Positions 17,856 through 27,243 of a DNA stretch of 64,000 nucleotides are shown here, piece after piece (the first letter of the stretch is position 1; every line of letters begins with the position of its first letter). A program made the position numbers and the translations under genes. Origin of the DNA: Pseudomonas sp. S30 (GTDB lineage Bacteria; Pseudomonadota; Gammaproteobacteria; Pseudomonadales; Pseudomonadaceae); contig NZ_JACVTO010000005.1 of assembly GCF_016518545.1 (NCBI RefSeq), positions 230,619 through 294,618 of the forward strand. The letters are read 5' to 3'. Under the pieces are notes generated by a model that did no database searches, was not told where the DNA came from, and saw nothing but the letters and a program-made list of their open reading frames with translations.

Positions 17856-18618
17856 CGGGTGCGTCCAGTTCGACGGCCAGGTCAGGCGCGGCCGGATGCA
17901 GGGTCTGCTGGTGGGACTGTTCGAACAACTGCGCCACGGCCTTTTCCAGGCGCGTCTCCATGCTCGCGTCGATACGGCTGTGGGCGGTCTCGATGCGGCA
18001 GCCGCCTGGCAGCAACGCCTCGTCCTCGAGCAGCTTCCAACGCTCCTCGTGCCGATCGCGCAAGGCCTTGACCTGCTCGAAGTCCTGCGGGTTGAGGTGA
18101 ATGCGGATGTTCTCGGCGCCCATCGGCAGCAGCTTGAGCGCCTCGCGCAACACCTGGGCGATCTGCGTGGAGTCGCTGCGCAGTTCGCGCCCGACCACCT
18201 CACGGGCCATGTGTGCCACCAGATGGACCAACGACTTCTCGATCTGCCGATCCTGTTCGGCGATGGGCTCGAGCAGGTGCTGCATGACCTGCTCCAGGCT
18301 GGCGAGCTTGACGCCGAGCGCCTGCTCGGCCTCCTGCCGGACCTTCAGCTGGGTGCTGTGAAACCCTTCGCGCTCGCCGGTGGCGAAGCCTTCGTTATAG
18401 GCCTCCTGGCGGATCGCCTCGAGCTCTTCGAGGGTCAGCGGCTGGACTTCCTCCAGCGGCACTTCCTCGATTTCCTGCTCGACCGGTTCGGGCTCGGGCT
18501 CAGGCTCAGGTTCGGGCGCGGGGTCGAAGCTGGGCAGCGTCCAGACATCGAGGCCTTCGAGGTCGCGGGCACGGATCAGATCGCTGGGGTGGGGTTTGCT
18601 GGACATCTTCTCGGACAC
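17845..18618 (-). CDS. fliH: FliH, negative regulator and stator of FliI ATPase
   Basis: Peripheral-stalk-like protein that links FliI to the C-ring. The 257-residue sequence has a proline/glutamate repeat ([18 protein letters not shown], residues about 35-50), a long helical region, and the conserved C-terminal V/ATPase-E-like domain ([16 protein letters not shown]). The start is either GTG 18618, with GAGA at 7 nt, or ATG 18606 ([11 protein letters not shown]). It is separated from fliG by 178 bp containing two hairpins but overlaps fliI. Confidence 0.94.
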   Translation of the reverse strand: MSEKMSSKPHPSDLIRARDLEGLDVWTLPSFDPAPEPEPEPEPEPVEQEIEEVPLEEVQPLTLEELEAIRQEAYNEGFATGEREGFHSTQLKVRQEAEQALGVKLASLEQVMQHLLEPIAEQDRQIEKSLVHLVAHMAREVVGRELRSDSTQIAQVLREALKLLPMGAENIRIHLNPQDFEQVKALRDRHEERWKLLEDEALLPGGCRIETAHSRIDASMETRLEKAVAQLFEQSHQQTLHPAAPDLAVELDAPDAP

Positions 18619-18633
18619 TCAAATCTCGTTCGA

Positions 18634-18655
18634 CTCACCCAGCCACCTGGGTGAG
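18634..18655. repeat. Perfect 9-bp inverted repeat in fliG-fliH gap
   Basis: CTCACCCAG at 18634-18642 and CTGGGTGAG at 18647-18655 form a perfect stem with a 4-nt loop, 16 bp upstream of the fliH GTG start. In the mRNA it would sit directly before the fliH ribosome-binding region. It could protect or attenuate the transcript; no T tract follows. Confidence 0.6.
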
Positions 18656-18683
18656 CGCGGTTCATCCACGCAAGCGTCGACAC

Positions 18684-18754
18684 CTGTAGGCACGGGACTC
18701 ACCCGTGGATGCATCGCCAGCCAGTCGCGGGGGGCGGACATCCCCCGCACTGGC
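18684..18754. repeat. REP-like sequence with strong hairpin
   Basis: The stretch around 18684-18710 (CTGTAGGCACGGGACTCACC) resembles the degenerate head of a Pseudomonas REP unit (CTGTAGGAGCGGG type). It is followed by a strong hairpin, CCAGTCGCGGGGG at 18721-18733 against TCCCCCGCACTGG at 18741-18753, with one unpaired base. Together with the repeat at 18634 it fills the 178-bp fliG-fliH gap. The REP assignment is by eye. Confidence 0.45.
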
Positions 18755-18796
18755 GGGTGCGCCTGCCAAGCATAGACGCCAGCCAGGCGAGCGAAG

Positions 18797-19816
18797 TCAG
18801 ATCATTTCCTCGGCGCCTTTGCCGCCCAGCACGATCTCGCCCGCTTCGGCCATGCGCCGGGCGATGGTGAGGATCTCTTTCTGCGCCGTTTCCACATCGC
18901 TGACGCGTACCGGGCCCTTGGCTTCCAGGTCGTCGCGTAGCAGCTCCGAGGCGCGCTTGGACATGTTCTTGAAGACCTTGTCCTTGACCTTCTCGTCGGC
19001 CCCCTTGAGCGCAACCACCAGCACGTCGGAGGACACCTCGCGCAGCAGCGCCTGGATGCCCCGATCGTCGACGTCGGCCAGGTTGTTGAAGACGAACATC
19101 AGGTCTTCGATCTGCTCGGACAGGTCGCTGTCGATGTCGCGGATCGCATCCATCAGCTGGCCTTCCACGGAACTGTCGAGGAAGTTCATGATGTCGGCCG
19201 CGCGCTTGATACCGCCCAGCGTGGTGCGCGCGGCGTTGGAGTTGCCGGAGAACTGCTTCTCCAGGATCTGGTTCAGTTCCTTGAGCGCCGCCGGCTGCAC
19301 GGTGTTGAGCGAGGAGACGCGCAGGACGATGTCCAGGCGCACCTTGTGATCGAAGTTGCTCAGCACTTCACCGGCCTGGTCGGGGTCCAGGTAGGCGACC
19401 ACGATGGCCTGGATCTGCGGGTGCTCATAGCGGATGACATCGGCGACGGCGCGCGGCTCCATCCACTTGAGGCTGTCCAGGCCGCTGGTGTTGCCACCGA
19501 GCAGGATGCGGTCGATCAGGCCGTTGGCCTTGTCTTCGCCCAGGGCCTGGTTGAGCATCTTGCGAATGTAGCCGTCGGAGCCGACGCCCAGGCTGGTCTG
19601 GTCGCCGACGATCTCGACGAACTCGCTCATCACCTGCTCGACCTGCTCGCGGTGCACGTTGCCCATCTGCGCCATGGCCACGCCGACCCGTTGCACCTCC
19701 TTGGGCCCCATGTGACGCAGCACCTGGGCGGCGTCGGTCTCGCCCAGGGACAGCAGGAGAATGGCCGCCTTGTCGACGCGGCTCAGCTTGGCGGTAATGG
19801 CTCGATTGTCACTCAT
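18797..19816 (-). CDS. fliG: FliG, rotor/switch protein
   Basis: Rotor protein that contacts the MotA-type stators and the MS ring. The 339-residue form from ATG 19816 (MSDNRAITAKLSRVDKAAILLLSLGE) contains the conserved EHPQ segment (VIRYEHPQIQAIVVAYLDPDQAGEVL). The C-terminal charged torque helix region runs ALKGADEKVKDKVFKNMSKR. It overlaps the end of fliF by 8 bp. Confidence 0.97.
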   Translation of the reverse strand: MSDNRAITAKLSRVDKAAILLLSLGETDAAQVLRHMGPKEVQRVGVAMAQMGNVHREQVEQVMSEFVEIVGDQTSLGVGSDGYIRKMLNQALGEDKANGLIDRILLGGNTSGLDSLKWMEPRAVADVIRYEHPQIQAIVVAYLDPDQAGEVLSNFDHKVRLDIVLRVSSLNTVQPAALKELNQILEKQFSGNSNAARTTLGGIKRAADIMNFLDSSVEGQLMDAIRDIDSDLSEQIEDLMFVFNNLADVDDRGIQALLREVSSDVLVVALKGADEKVKDKVFKNMSKRASELLRDDLEAKGPVRVSDVETAQKEILTIARRMAEAGEIVLGGKGAEEMI

Positions 19817-21584
19817 CGGCGTTGATCCACTCTTTGACGACCTGGGCCACACGACCCGGATCTTCGGCCACCAGGCCCTTGATTGCGTTCAGTTGCGCCT
19901 CGTAGCCTTCGGTCGGGCTGGGCAGCAGAATGCTGCTCGGCCCACCGAGACTGACGCGGTCCTCGCCTACTTCGCCGTCCAGGGCAATCATTCCACCGAG
20001 CTGCATGTCGCTGTCGGCCGCCACGTTCTTGTTGCCGCCGGTGATGTTGTTGAGCACCGGGCGTAGCACGCCGAACACCAGTACCAGGATGAACACCACG
20101 CCCAGCACCTGCTTGACGATGTCCCAGAACCACGGCTGCGAGTAGAACGGAATATCGGCCAGCACCTCGCCGCGGTCGGCGGAGAACGGCACGTTCATCA
20201 CCGTCACGCTGTCGCCACGGCTGGCGTCGAAGCCCACCGCATCCTGTACCAGGCGAGTGAAGCGCGACAGGTCTTCCGCGCCCCATGGCGAATGGGTGGT
20301 CTCGCCATTGGCACCGACCTTGACCTGGTCGTCCACCACCACTGCGACGGACAAGCGGGTCAGACGCCCCTGCTGCTGACGGGTGTGGCTGATGGACCGG
20401 TCCAGCTCGAAGTTCTTGGTGCTCTGCTGACGCTTGTCCGCCGGGTACGGCGCCAGCATCGGCTGGCCGGTGGCCGGGTCCATGATCTGCTGGCCATTGG
20501 CGTCCACCAGAGGCTGACCGGGCGCGATGGCACCGGCCGGGGTGGCGGTACCGCGTGCATTTTCCGGGGCGGCAGCGCCGGCTGGCGGCTGGTTGCTCAG
20601 GGCGCCGGGCACCCCTTGCGGCCCACCGCTGCTGGCTCGCTGTTCGTTGACCGACTGCTCGCTGCGCAGGGCCGGCTGGTCCGGGTTGAACTGCTCGGAG
20701 GTGGACTCGACCGCATTGAAGTCGACGTCGGCGGACACCTCGGCCTTGTAGCGGTCATTGCCCAGCACCGGCTGCAGGATGTTGTGCACACGCTGGGTCA
20801 GCAGACCCTCCATGCGCCGGGTGTAGTCGAACTGCTTGCCGGCCATGGTCAGCGCAGTGTCCTGCAACTGGTCGGAGAGCAGGTTGCCCTTCTGGTCGAC
20901 CACGGTGACCTGCGACTTGTCCAGTTCCGGGACGCTGGTGGCGACCAGGTTGACGATGGCCATCACCTGCCCGGGTTCCAGGTTGCGCCCCGGGTACATC
21001 TCGACCAGCACCGAGGCACTCGGCCGACGTTCGTCGCGCACGAATACCGAGCTTTTCGGAATGGCCAGGTGCACGCGCGCCGCCTTGATGTTGTTCAGGC
21101 TGGAGATGGTACGCGCCAGCTCGCCTTCCAGGCCGCGGCGATAGCGCGCCGCTTCCATGAACTGGCTGGTGCCCAGGCCCTGTTCCTTGTCCAGGATCTC
21201 GAAGCCGAGGTTGCCATCGCTGGGCGCCACGCCGGCGGCGGCCAGCTTCATGCGAGCGCGCGACAGGTCGTCGGCCTTGACCAGCAAGGCGCCGGAGTTC
21301 GGCTCCACGGTGTAGGGAATGTCGGCAGCGGCCAGGGTTTCCATGACCTGCTTGGTGTCCATGCCGGCCAGGCTGCCGTACAGCGGCCGGTAGTCGGGCT
21401 GTTGCGACCACAGCACCACGGCGAAGCCGATCGCCACGCTGGCCGCCAGGCCGACCAGCAGGCCAACCTGGCGCAGCATCGGCATGCGCGAGATGTTTTC
21501 CAGAAACGCCATGCCGAACAGCGGGGGCTTGGCTGCGGGCGGTCCGCTCTTGGCGGGGGCGTTATCGACGACTGCTTCGGCCAT
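19809..21584 (-). CDS. fliF: FliF, MS-ring protein
   Basis: Forms the membrane-embedded MS ring, the first structure assembled in the basal body. The 591-residue protein has an N-terminal transmembrane helix (VGLLVGLAASVAIGFAVVLW) and two ring-building YscJ-like domains (YRPLYGSLAGMDTKQVMETL onward). A Gln/Pro/Gly-rich periplasmic loop, a second transmembrane helix (VLGVVFILVLVFGVLRPVL) and the cytoplasmic FliG-binding tail follow. fliE lies 14 bp upstream. Confidence 0.97.
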   Translation of the reverse strand: MAEAVVDNAPAKSGPPAAKPPLFGMAFLENISRMPMLRQVGLLVGLAASVAIGFAVVLWSQQPDYRPLYGSLAGMDTKQVMETLAAADIPYTVEPNSGALLVKADDLSRARMKLAAAGVAPSDGNLGFEILDKEQGLGTSQFMEAARYRRGLEGELARTISSLNNIKAARVHLAIPKSSVFVRDERRPSASVLVEMYPGRNLEPGQVMAIVNLVATSVPELDKSQVTVVDQKGNLLSDQLQDTALTMAGKQFDYTRRMEGLLTQRVHNILQPVLGNDRYKAEVSADVDFNAVESTSEQFNPDQPALRSEQSVNEQRASSGGPQGVPGALSNQPPAGAAAPENARGTATPAGAIAPGQPLVDANGQQIMDPATGQPMLAPYPADKRQQSTKNFELDRSISHTRQQQGRLTRLSVAVVVDDQVKVGANGETTHSPWGAEDLSRFTRLVQDAVGFDASRGDSVTVMNVPFSADRGEVLADIPFYSQPWFWDIVKQVLGVVFILVLVFGVLRPVLNNITGGNKNVAADSDMQLGGMIALDGEVGEDRVSLGGPSSILLPSPTEGYEAQLNAIKGLVAEDPGRVAQVVKEWINADE

Positions 21585-21598
21585 GACTCAACGCGCCC

Positions 21599-21931
21599 TC
21601 AAACCGGCATCTGCATGATGTCCTGGTACGCCTGCACCAGCTTGTTGCGCACCTGGGTCAGGGCCTGGAACGAAACGCTGGCCTTCTGCGAGGCGATCAT
21701 CACGTCGGTGATGTCCACGCCGCTCTTGCCGATCTCGAAGGCATTGGCCAGCTGGCTGGAAGCCTGCTGGGTATCGCTGACCTTGTTGATGGCCTGGCCG
21801 AGCATGTCGGCGAAGCTGCTCTGCCCAGGCGCGAGCTCGGGCGCAGCGGCGACCTTGGGCAGCGACATGGCGTCTGCCTGCATCGCGCGCATGTCCAGCA
21901 TCAGACGATTGAATTCAACACCTTGGCTCAT
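21599..21931 (-). CDS. fliE: FliE, MS-ring/rod junction protein
   Basis: Adapter between the MS ring and the proximal rod, also needed for export-gate function. The 110-residue form from ATG 21931 ([17 protein letters not shown]) ends with the conserved [23 protein letters not shown] block. The longer frame (to 21967) begins with an unlikely basic stretch and is not used. First gene of the fliEFGHIJ unit, with a strong sigma-54 candidate upstream. Confidence 0.96.
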   Translation of the reverse strand: MSQGVEFNRLMLDMRAMQADAMSLPKVAAAPELAPGQSSFADMLGQAINKVSDTQQASSQLANAFEIGKSGVDITDVMIASQKASVSFQALTQVRNKLVQAYQDIMQMPV

Positions 21932-21991
21932 GAACTTCTCTCTCCGGCGGCCGCATTTTTTTGACACCGATGCAGCGGATAGGATGGATAA

Positions 21992-22007
21992 AGCAACAAA
22001 GGTGCCA
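21992..22007 (-). promoter_or_regulatory. Candidate sigma-54 promoter of fliE operon
   Basis: The minus strand reads TGGCACCTTTGTTGCT, matching both TGGCAC and TTGCT with correct spacing. The predicted start point is near 21981, giving a leader of about 50 nt before fliE. Confidence 0.88.
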
Positions 22008-22037
22008 GCCTTGGCAACGTGCCCGCCCGCCGGGCGC

Positions 22038-23408
22038 TCAACCGATCAGTCCAGCCTCCACGTCGACGCCGGCATCACGCATCTGCGCCAGCTTGTAGCG
22101 CAGGGTGCGAGGGCTGATGCCCAGTCGCTCGGCAGCCTCCTTGCGGCGGCCGCGTTCGGCGCGCAGGGTGTCGATGATCATCTGGAACTCGTGGCGGCGC
22201 ATGTCGTCGCCCAGCCCGCCAGGCTCCGCTGACGGCGCTTGCCCAGGCGCAGGCGCAACACTGACAGCGCTTGGTGACAAGGGAATGGCACCAGCCAGAC
22301 AAAAATCCGCCGCCTCGATCACCCCACCCTGCTGAAGAATCAGCGCCCGCTGCAAGGCATTGTCCAGTTCTCGCACATTGCCGGGCCAGGCGTGATCCTG
22401 GAGGCAGGCCCGCGCCTCTGCAGACAAACGTACCGGGGCATGCTTCATCTTCATGACGTGCCTGGCGAGCAGGCGCTCGGCCAGCGGCAGAATATCGGCA
22501 CGCCGCTCGCGTAGCGGGCGCCAGGCCAACGGAAACACCGAAAGGCGGTAATAGAGGTCTTCACGGAAACGACCGGCAGCCACTTCGCCTGCCAGATCGC
22601 GATTGGTCGTGGCCAGCACTCGAATGTCCAGGGTGATCGGCTTGCGCCCACCGACGCGCTCCACCTCACGCTCCTGCAACACGCGCAGCAATTTTGCCTG
22701 CAGGCCCAGCGGCATCTCGGAGATCTCGTCGAGCAACAACGTACCGCCGTCGGCCTGCTCGAACTTGCCCGCCTGGGCGGCGATGGCACCGGTGAACGCG
22801 CCTTTCTCATGACCGAACAGGGTGGCTTCGAGCATGTTGTCGGGAATCGCCGCGCAGTTGATCGCGACGAACGGCTGATTGGCGCGCGTGGACTGCTGAT
22901 GGATGTAGCGCGCCAGCACCTCCTTGCCCGTGCCGGACTCACCGGAGATCAACACCGTGGAATCACTGCGGGCAACACGCGCCGCCAGCTCCAGCAATTG
23001 TCGGCTGGCCGGCTCGCTCGCCACCGGCCCTTGCTCGCTGGAATCGATGTGCCCGACGGCATGACGCTCGACCAGACTCAGCAGCGCGCGCGGCTCGAAC
23101 GGCTTGACCAGGTAGTCCACCGCCCCCTGGCGCATGGCGTCCACCGCACGCTCGACCGCGGCATGGGCGGTCATCAGCAGCACGGGCAGTTGGGGCTGAT
23201 GGCGGCGCAGATGGGCCAGCAACTGGTGGCCGTCCATGCCTGGCATGTTCACATCGCTGATCACCAGGTCGAAGTTCTGCGCGGACACGGCTGCGAGCGC
23301 CTGCTCGGCGCTGGCCACGGCCTGATGATCGAAACCGCCGAGCTCCAGCGTGTCGCTCAAGGCCTGGCGCAGCGCGCGATCGTCCTCGACCAGCAGCACC
23401 TTTGTCAT
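22038..23408 (-). CDS. fleR: FleR, sigma-54-dependent response regulator
   Basis: NtrC-type activator of intermediate flagellar genes, paired with the kinase FleS. The 456-residue form from ATG 23408 has a receiver (Asp52 in [13 protein letters not shown]). The AAA+ domain has Walker A GESGTGKE, the sigma-54-contact loop GAFTGA and Walker [14 protein letters not shown] Fis-type C-terminal HTH follows ([20 protein letters not shown]). Its ATG overlaps the fleS TGA by 4 bp. The frame is open to 23780, but that region is inside fleS in another frame. Confidence 0.96.
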   Translation of the reverse strand: MTKVLLVEDDRALRQALSDTLELGGFDHQAVASAEQALAAVSAQNFDLVISDVNMPGMDGHQLLAHLRRHQPQLPVLLMTAHAAVERAVDAMRQGAVDYLVKPFEPRALLSLVERHAVGHIDSSEQGPVASEPASRQLLELAARVARSDSTVLISGESGTGKEVLARYIHQQSTRANQPFVAINCAAIPDNMLEATLFGHEKGAFTGAIAAQAGKFEQADGGTLLLDEISEMPLGLQAKLLRVLQEREVERVGGRKPITLDIRVLATTNRDLAGEVAAGRFREDLYYRLSVFPLAWRPLRERRADILPLAERLLARHVMKMKHAPVRLSAEARACLQDHAWPGNVRELDNALQRALILQQGGVIEAADFCLAGAIPLSPSAVSVAPAPGQAPSAEPGGLGDDMRRHEFQMIIDTLRAERGRRKEAAERLGISPRTLRYKLAQMRDAGVDVEAGLIG

Positions 23409-24640
23409 GCCTCCTCCCTCTCGCCAGGCGCACCCAGCAAGGGCAGCACGATCCGCACGCAGGTCCCACGACCGACCTTCGACCGCAGGGCCAGGCTGCC
23501 CTGGTGAGCCTTGACCACGGCCTTGACCACCGCCAGCCCCAGGCCGGTACCGGTCGACTTGGTGGTGACGAACGGTTCGCCCAGGCGCTCGAGCACCTGC
23601 GGTGCGATCCCACTGCCCGCATCGCTGACGCACAGGTGCAGACAACGCTCGCGGCGCCACAGGTGGACCTTGATCCGCGCCGGCGCCTCGCTGGCCTGGA
23701 GCGCGTTGTCGAGCAGGTTGAGCAAGGCGCCCACCAGGGTGTCGCGGTTGCACAGCAGCTCGCCCAGATGGGTGTCGCACTGCCAGCGCACGGCATGCCC
23801 CTGGACATGGGTCTGCGCAGCCTGCTGCAAGGCCTGGAACAGCGCCTTGGGAGTCAGCCGATCGTTGAGCGGCAATTCGCCGCGGGCGAACACCAGCATG
23901 TCGCGCACCTGATGCTCCAGCTCGTGCAGGCGCTCCTTGAGGTGGCCGGCGAAACGCTGCCGCGTCGGCAGTGCCAGCTCGCCCTGGTCATCGGCCAGGT
24001 GGCTGGCGTAGAGCATCGCCGCCGACAGCGGCGTACGGATCTGGTGGGCCAGCGACGCCACCATCCGCCCCAGCGACGACAGGCGCTCATGACGCGCCAG
24101 TTGCTCTTGCAGGCGACGGGTTTCACTGAGGTCGTTGAGCAGCACCAACTGCCCCGGCTCGGCATCCAGCGAACGGGTGGCGATGGACAGGCGCCGGCCG
24201 TCGCGCAGCGAAACCTCGTGGCCGTCGTCTTCGCGCGGCGCGAAGCTGCGTACGATGACCTGGCGCCAGAGTTGCCCGACCAGCGGCTCGCCCAACAGCT
24301 CGCAGGCGGCAGGATTGGCCTCACGCACCGATCCCTGGCCATCGATCACGATCACCCCGCCAGGCAGCAGGTCCAGCAAATGCTGCAGGCGATTGGCCAG
24401 CCTCTCCTTCTCGGCCAGCTCGGCCATGCGCTGGGCACCCACCATCGCCAGCTCGCCCTTGAGCTCGGTGACCCGCGCTTCGAGCAAGGTGTAGGACTGG
24501 CTGAGCTGAGTGGAAACCTGGTCGAACAGGGCGAACGCCGGATCGCGTTCAGCCCGGCTGTCCTGTTCGAGCGAAACGCGGCCGGACGCATCGGGGCGTC
24601 TGGAAAGGGGGGCGACGTGGGGCATCGTGCTCTCTCGCAT
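23405..24640 (-). CDS. fleS: FleS, sensor histidine kinase
   Basis: Cytoplasmic histidine kinase that phosphorylates FleR. The 411-residue protein has no transmembrane helix. A PAS-like domain (LLPGGVIVIDGQGSVREANPAACELLG) precedes the HisKA H-box (ASLAHQIRTPLSAAML) and the HATPase domain (DAGSGIAPQVLERLGEPF; TGTGLGLAVVKAVVK). The start is ATG 24640 or ATG 24625 (MPHVAPLS); the second has a slightly better GAGAG in front. A sigma-54 candidate lies 39 bp upstream. Confidence 0.95.
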   Translation of the reverse strand: MRESTMPHVAPLSRRPDASGRVSLEQDSRAERDPAFALFDQVSTQLSQSYTLLEARVTELKGELAMVGAQRMAELAEKERLANRLQHLLDLLPGGVIVIDGQGSVREANPAACELLGEPLVGQLWRQVIVRSFAPREDDGHEVSLRDGRRLSIATRSLDAEPGQLVLLNDLSETRRLQEQLARHERLSSLGRMVASLAHQIRTPLSAAMLYASHLADDQGELALPTRQRFAGHLKERLHELEHQVRDMLVFARGELPLNDRLTPKALFQALQQAAQTHVQGHAVRWQCDTHLGELLCNRDTLVGALLNLLDNALQASEAPARIKVHLWRRERCLHLCVSDAGSGIAPQVLERLGEPFVTTKSTGTGLGLAVVKAVVKAHQGSLALRSKVGRGTCVRIVLPLLGAPGEREEA

Positions 24641-24678
24641 GGCTGACCGTCATAAAAACGGTACTTCACCCGCGATGT

Positions 24679-24694
24679 AGCAATACCCGTGCCG
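24679..24694 (-). promoter_or_regulatory. Candidate sigma-54 promoter of fleSR
   Basis: The minus strand reads CGGCACGGGTATTGCT, with GG-N10-GC spacing and one mismatch in the -24 box. The expected start point is near 24668. FleQ/RpoN control of fleSR is established in P. aeruginosa, so this fits. Confidence 0.75.
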
Positions 24695-24715
24695 GGGATG
24701 GGGTGATCGCCAGCA

Positions 24716-24737
24716 GCCCGGGCCGCCACGCCCAGGC
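24716..24737 (-). terminator. Possible fleQ terminator hairpin
   Basis: GCCTGGGC and GCCCGGGC (on the minus strand) pair with one G-U across a 6-nt loop shortly after the fleQ stop. There is no T tract, so intrinsic termination is uncertain. Confidence 0.3.
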
Positions 24738-24750
24738 CGCAGGCCGGCGT

Positions 24751-26226
<1,476 letters not shown>

Positions 26227-26278
26227 TCAATACCAACTTCCCTAGTCATCTCGGCGCCCGAAGGCGTTATCGACTGCA

Positions 26279-26311
26279 TTCAGACGTCCATCACTTGGAT
26301 CAGACGTCTGA
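26279..26311. promoter_or_regulatory. Paired palindromic repeats in fleQ leader
   Basis: TCAGACGTC occurs at 26280-26288 and again at 26300-26308, exactly 20 bp apart. The second copy is part of a perfect 12-bp palindrome, TCAGACGTCTGA (26300-26311). The spacing is about two helical turns, and the pair sits 53-85 bp upstream of the fleQ ATG. It looks like a protein-binding site, identity unknown. It does not resemble the FleQ box (GTCA-N-TAAATTGAC) that I know. Confidence 0.5.
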
Positions 26312-26392
26312 AACTCGAAAACAGCCACTAGTTAAGTCAAAAAACAGCACACAGTCAAATTAATGGCGCGTGGTTTTCTGCATGCCCAGCGA

Positions 26393-26689
26393 TCAGCTGA
26401 ACAAATGGTATACCTTTGTCGCGTTTTTTGCCTGACGGATCTGCGACATCTCCTCGACCATCGATTGACGCTCCCCACTTGCAACGTCGATCAATTGCCG
26501 GTACACGCCAAGCAATTCATCAAGGCTAGCACGGACCTGGGCGTCGTTCTCATGGGCTTCGGCGAGGATCTCCTCGACGCACACACGGCACGCCAGGTCC
26601 AACTCGCCCACCGCCGCCCAGTCGCGTTCGGCGAAGGCCGCCAGCAAGGCGTCACGGGTCTGGTCGATGCGGGCAATCACTTCGCTCAT
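26393..26689 (-). CDS. fliT: FliT, filament-cap export chaperone
   Basis: Small helical chaperone for the cap protein FliD. The 98-residue sequence (MSEVIARIDQTRDALLAAFAERDW) is fully helical and charged, with no signal peptide. GGAGA precedes the start. The gene follows fliS by 22 bp, as in the fliD-fliS-fliT arrangement, and is the last gene before fleQ. FliT sequences are poorly conserved, so the call rests largely on size, composition and position. Confidence 0.82.
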   Translation of the reverse strand: MSEVIARIDQTRDALLAAFAERDWAAVGELDLACRVCVEEILAEAHENDAQVRASLDELLGVYRQLIDVASGERQSMVEEMSQIRQAKNATKVYHLFS

Positions 26690-26711
26690 GAACGTCTCCT
26701 GGTCGCCTGGA

Positions 26712-27110
26712 TCACTGCTCTGCCGCGGCCGGATCGCCGATCGCGTCCCAGCCTTCCTTGACGGTGATCAGCAGCCGCGCCACCTCATCGATGATCGCCG
26801 GATCACTGTTCACGTTGGCCTCGATCAGGCGACGGCTCATGTACTGATAGAGGTTGTCGAGGTCGGCCAGGCTGTTGGCGTGGTTTTCCAGATCCAGGCC
26901 CTCGCGCAGGCCGCCGATGATGTCGATGGCCTTGCCGATCAGAATGCCCTTCTGTGCCACGTCCCTGCGCGCGATCGCGCCCTTGGCCTGCGCCAGGCGG
27001 TCGAGGCCGCCCTGCATGAGCATCTGCACCAGACGGTGCGGACTGGCTTCGGAGGTCTGCGCAACACCATTGACTTTCTGGTATTGCCGAAGGGCCAACA
27101 TCGGGTTCAT
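26712..27110 (-). CDS. fliS: FliS, flagellin export chaperone
   Basis: Chaperone that binds the flagellin C-terminus and keeps it unfolded for export. The 132-residue protein has the family blocks ASPHRLVQMLMQGGLDRLAQAK and DNLYQYMSRRLIEANVNSD. GAGG lies close to the ATG. It has a candidate sigma-28 promoter of its own, and a terminator separates it from fliD upstream. Confidence 0.96.
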   Translation of the reverse strand: MNPMLALRQYQKVNGVAQTSEASPHRLVQMLMQGGLDRLAQAKGAIARRDVAQKGILIGKAIDIIGGLREGLDLENHANSLADLDNLYQYMSRRLIEANVNSDPAIIDEVARLLITVKEGWDAIGDPAAAEQ

Positions 27111-27152
27111 GGATCTACCTCGTTGCAGCGAAAATGATGACGTATACCTGTT

Positions 27153-27179
27153 GTATCGCCGCCCTGCAGGAAAACTTTA
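27153..27179 (-). promoter_or_regulatory. Candidate sigma-28 (FliA) promoter of fliS
   Basis: The minus strand reads TAAAG-N14-GGCGATAC, close to the FliA consensus (TAAA-N15-GCCGATAA) with the same spacing as the fliC candidate. It lies 43 bp before the fliS ATG and just after the fliD terminator, so fliST can be expressed independently of fliD. Confidence 0.75.
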
Positions 27180-27186
27180 GCGGCAA

Positions 27187-27226
27187 TGAAAAGGCCCGGC
27201 GCGTCAATATGACGCGGCCAGGCCTT
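27187..27226 (-). terminator. Rho-independent terminator of fliD
   Basis: A long GC-rich hairpin (minus strand arms AAGGCCTGGCCGCGTCA and TGACGCGCCGGGCCTT around a TAT loop, with one mismatch) is followed by TTTTCATT. It begins 18 bp after the fliD stop. Confidence 0.85.
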
Positions 27227-27243
27227 GGGGACAAGCAGCAGGG

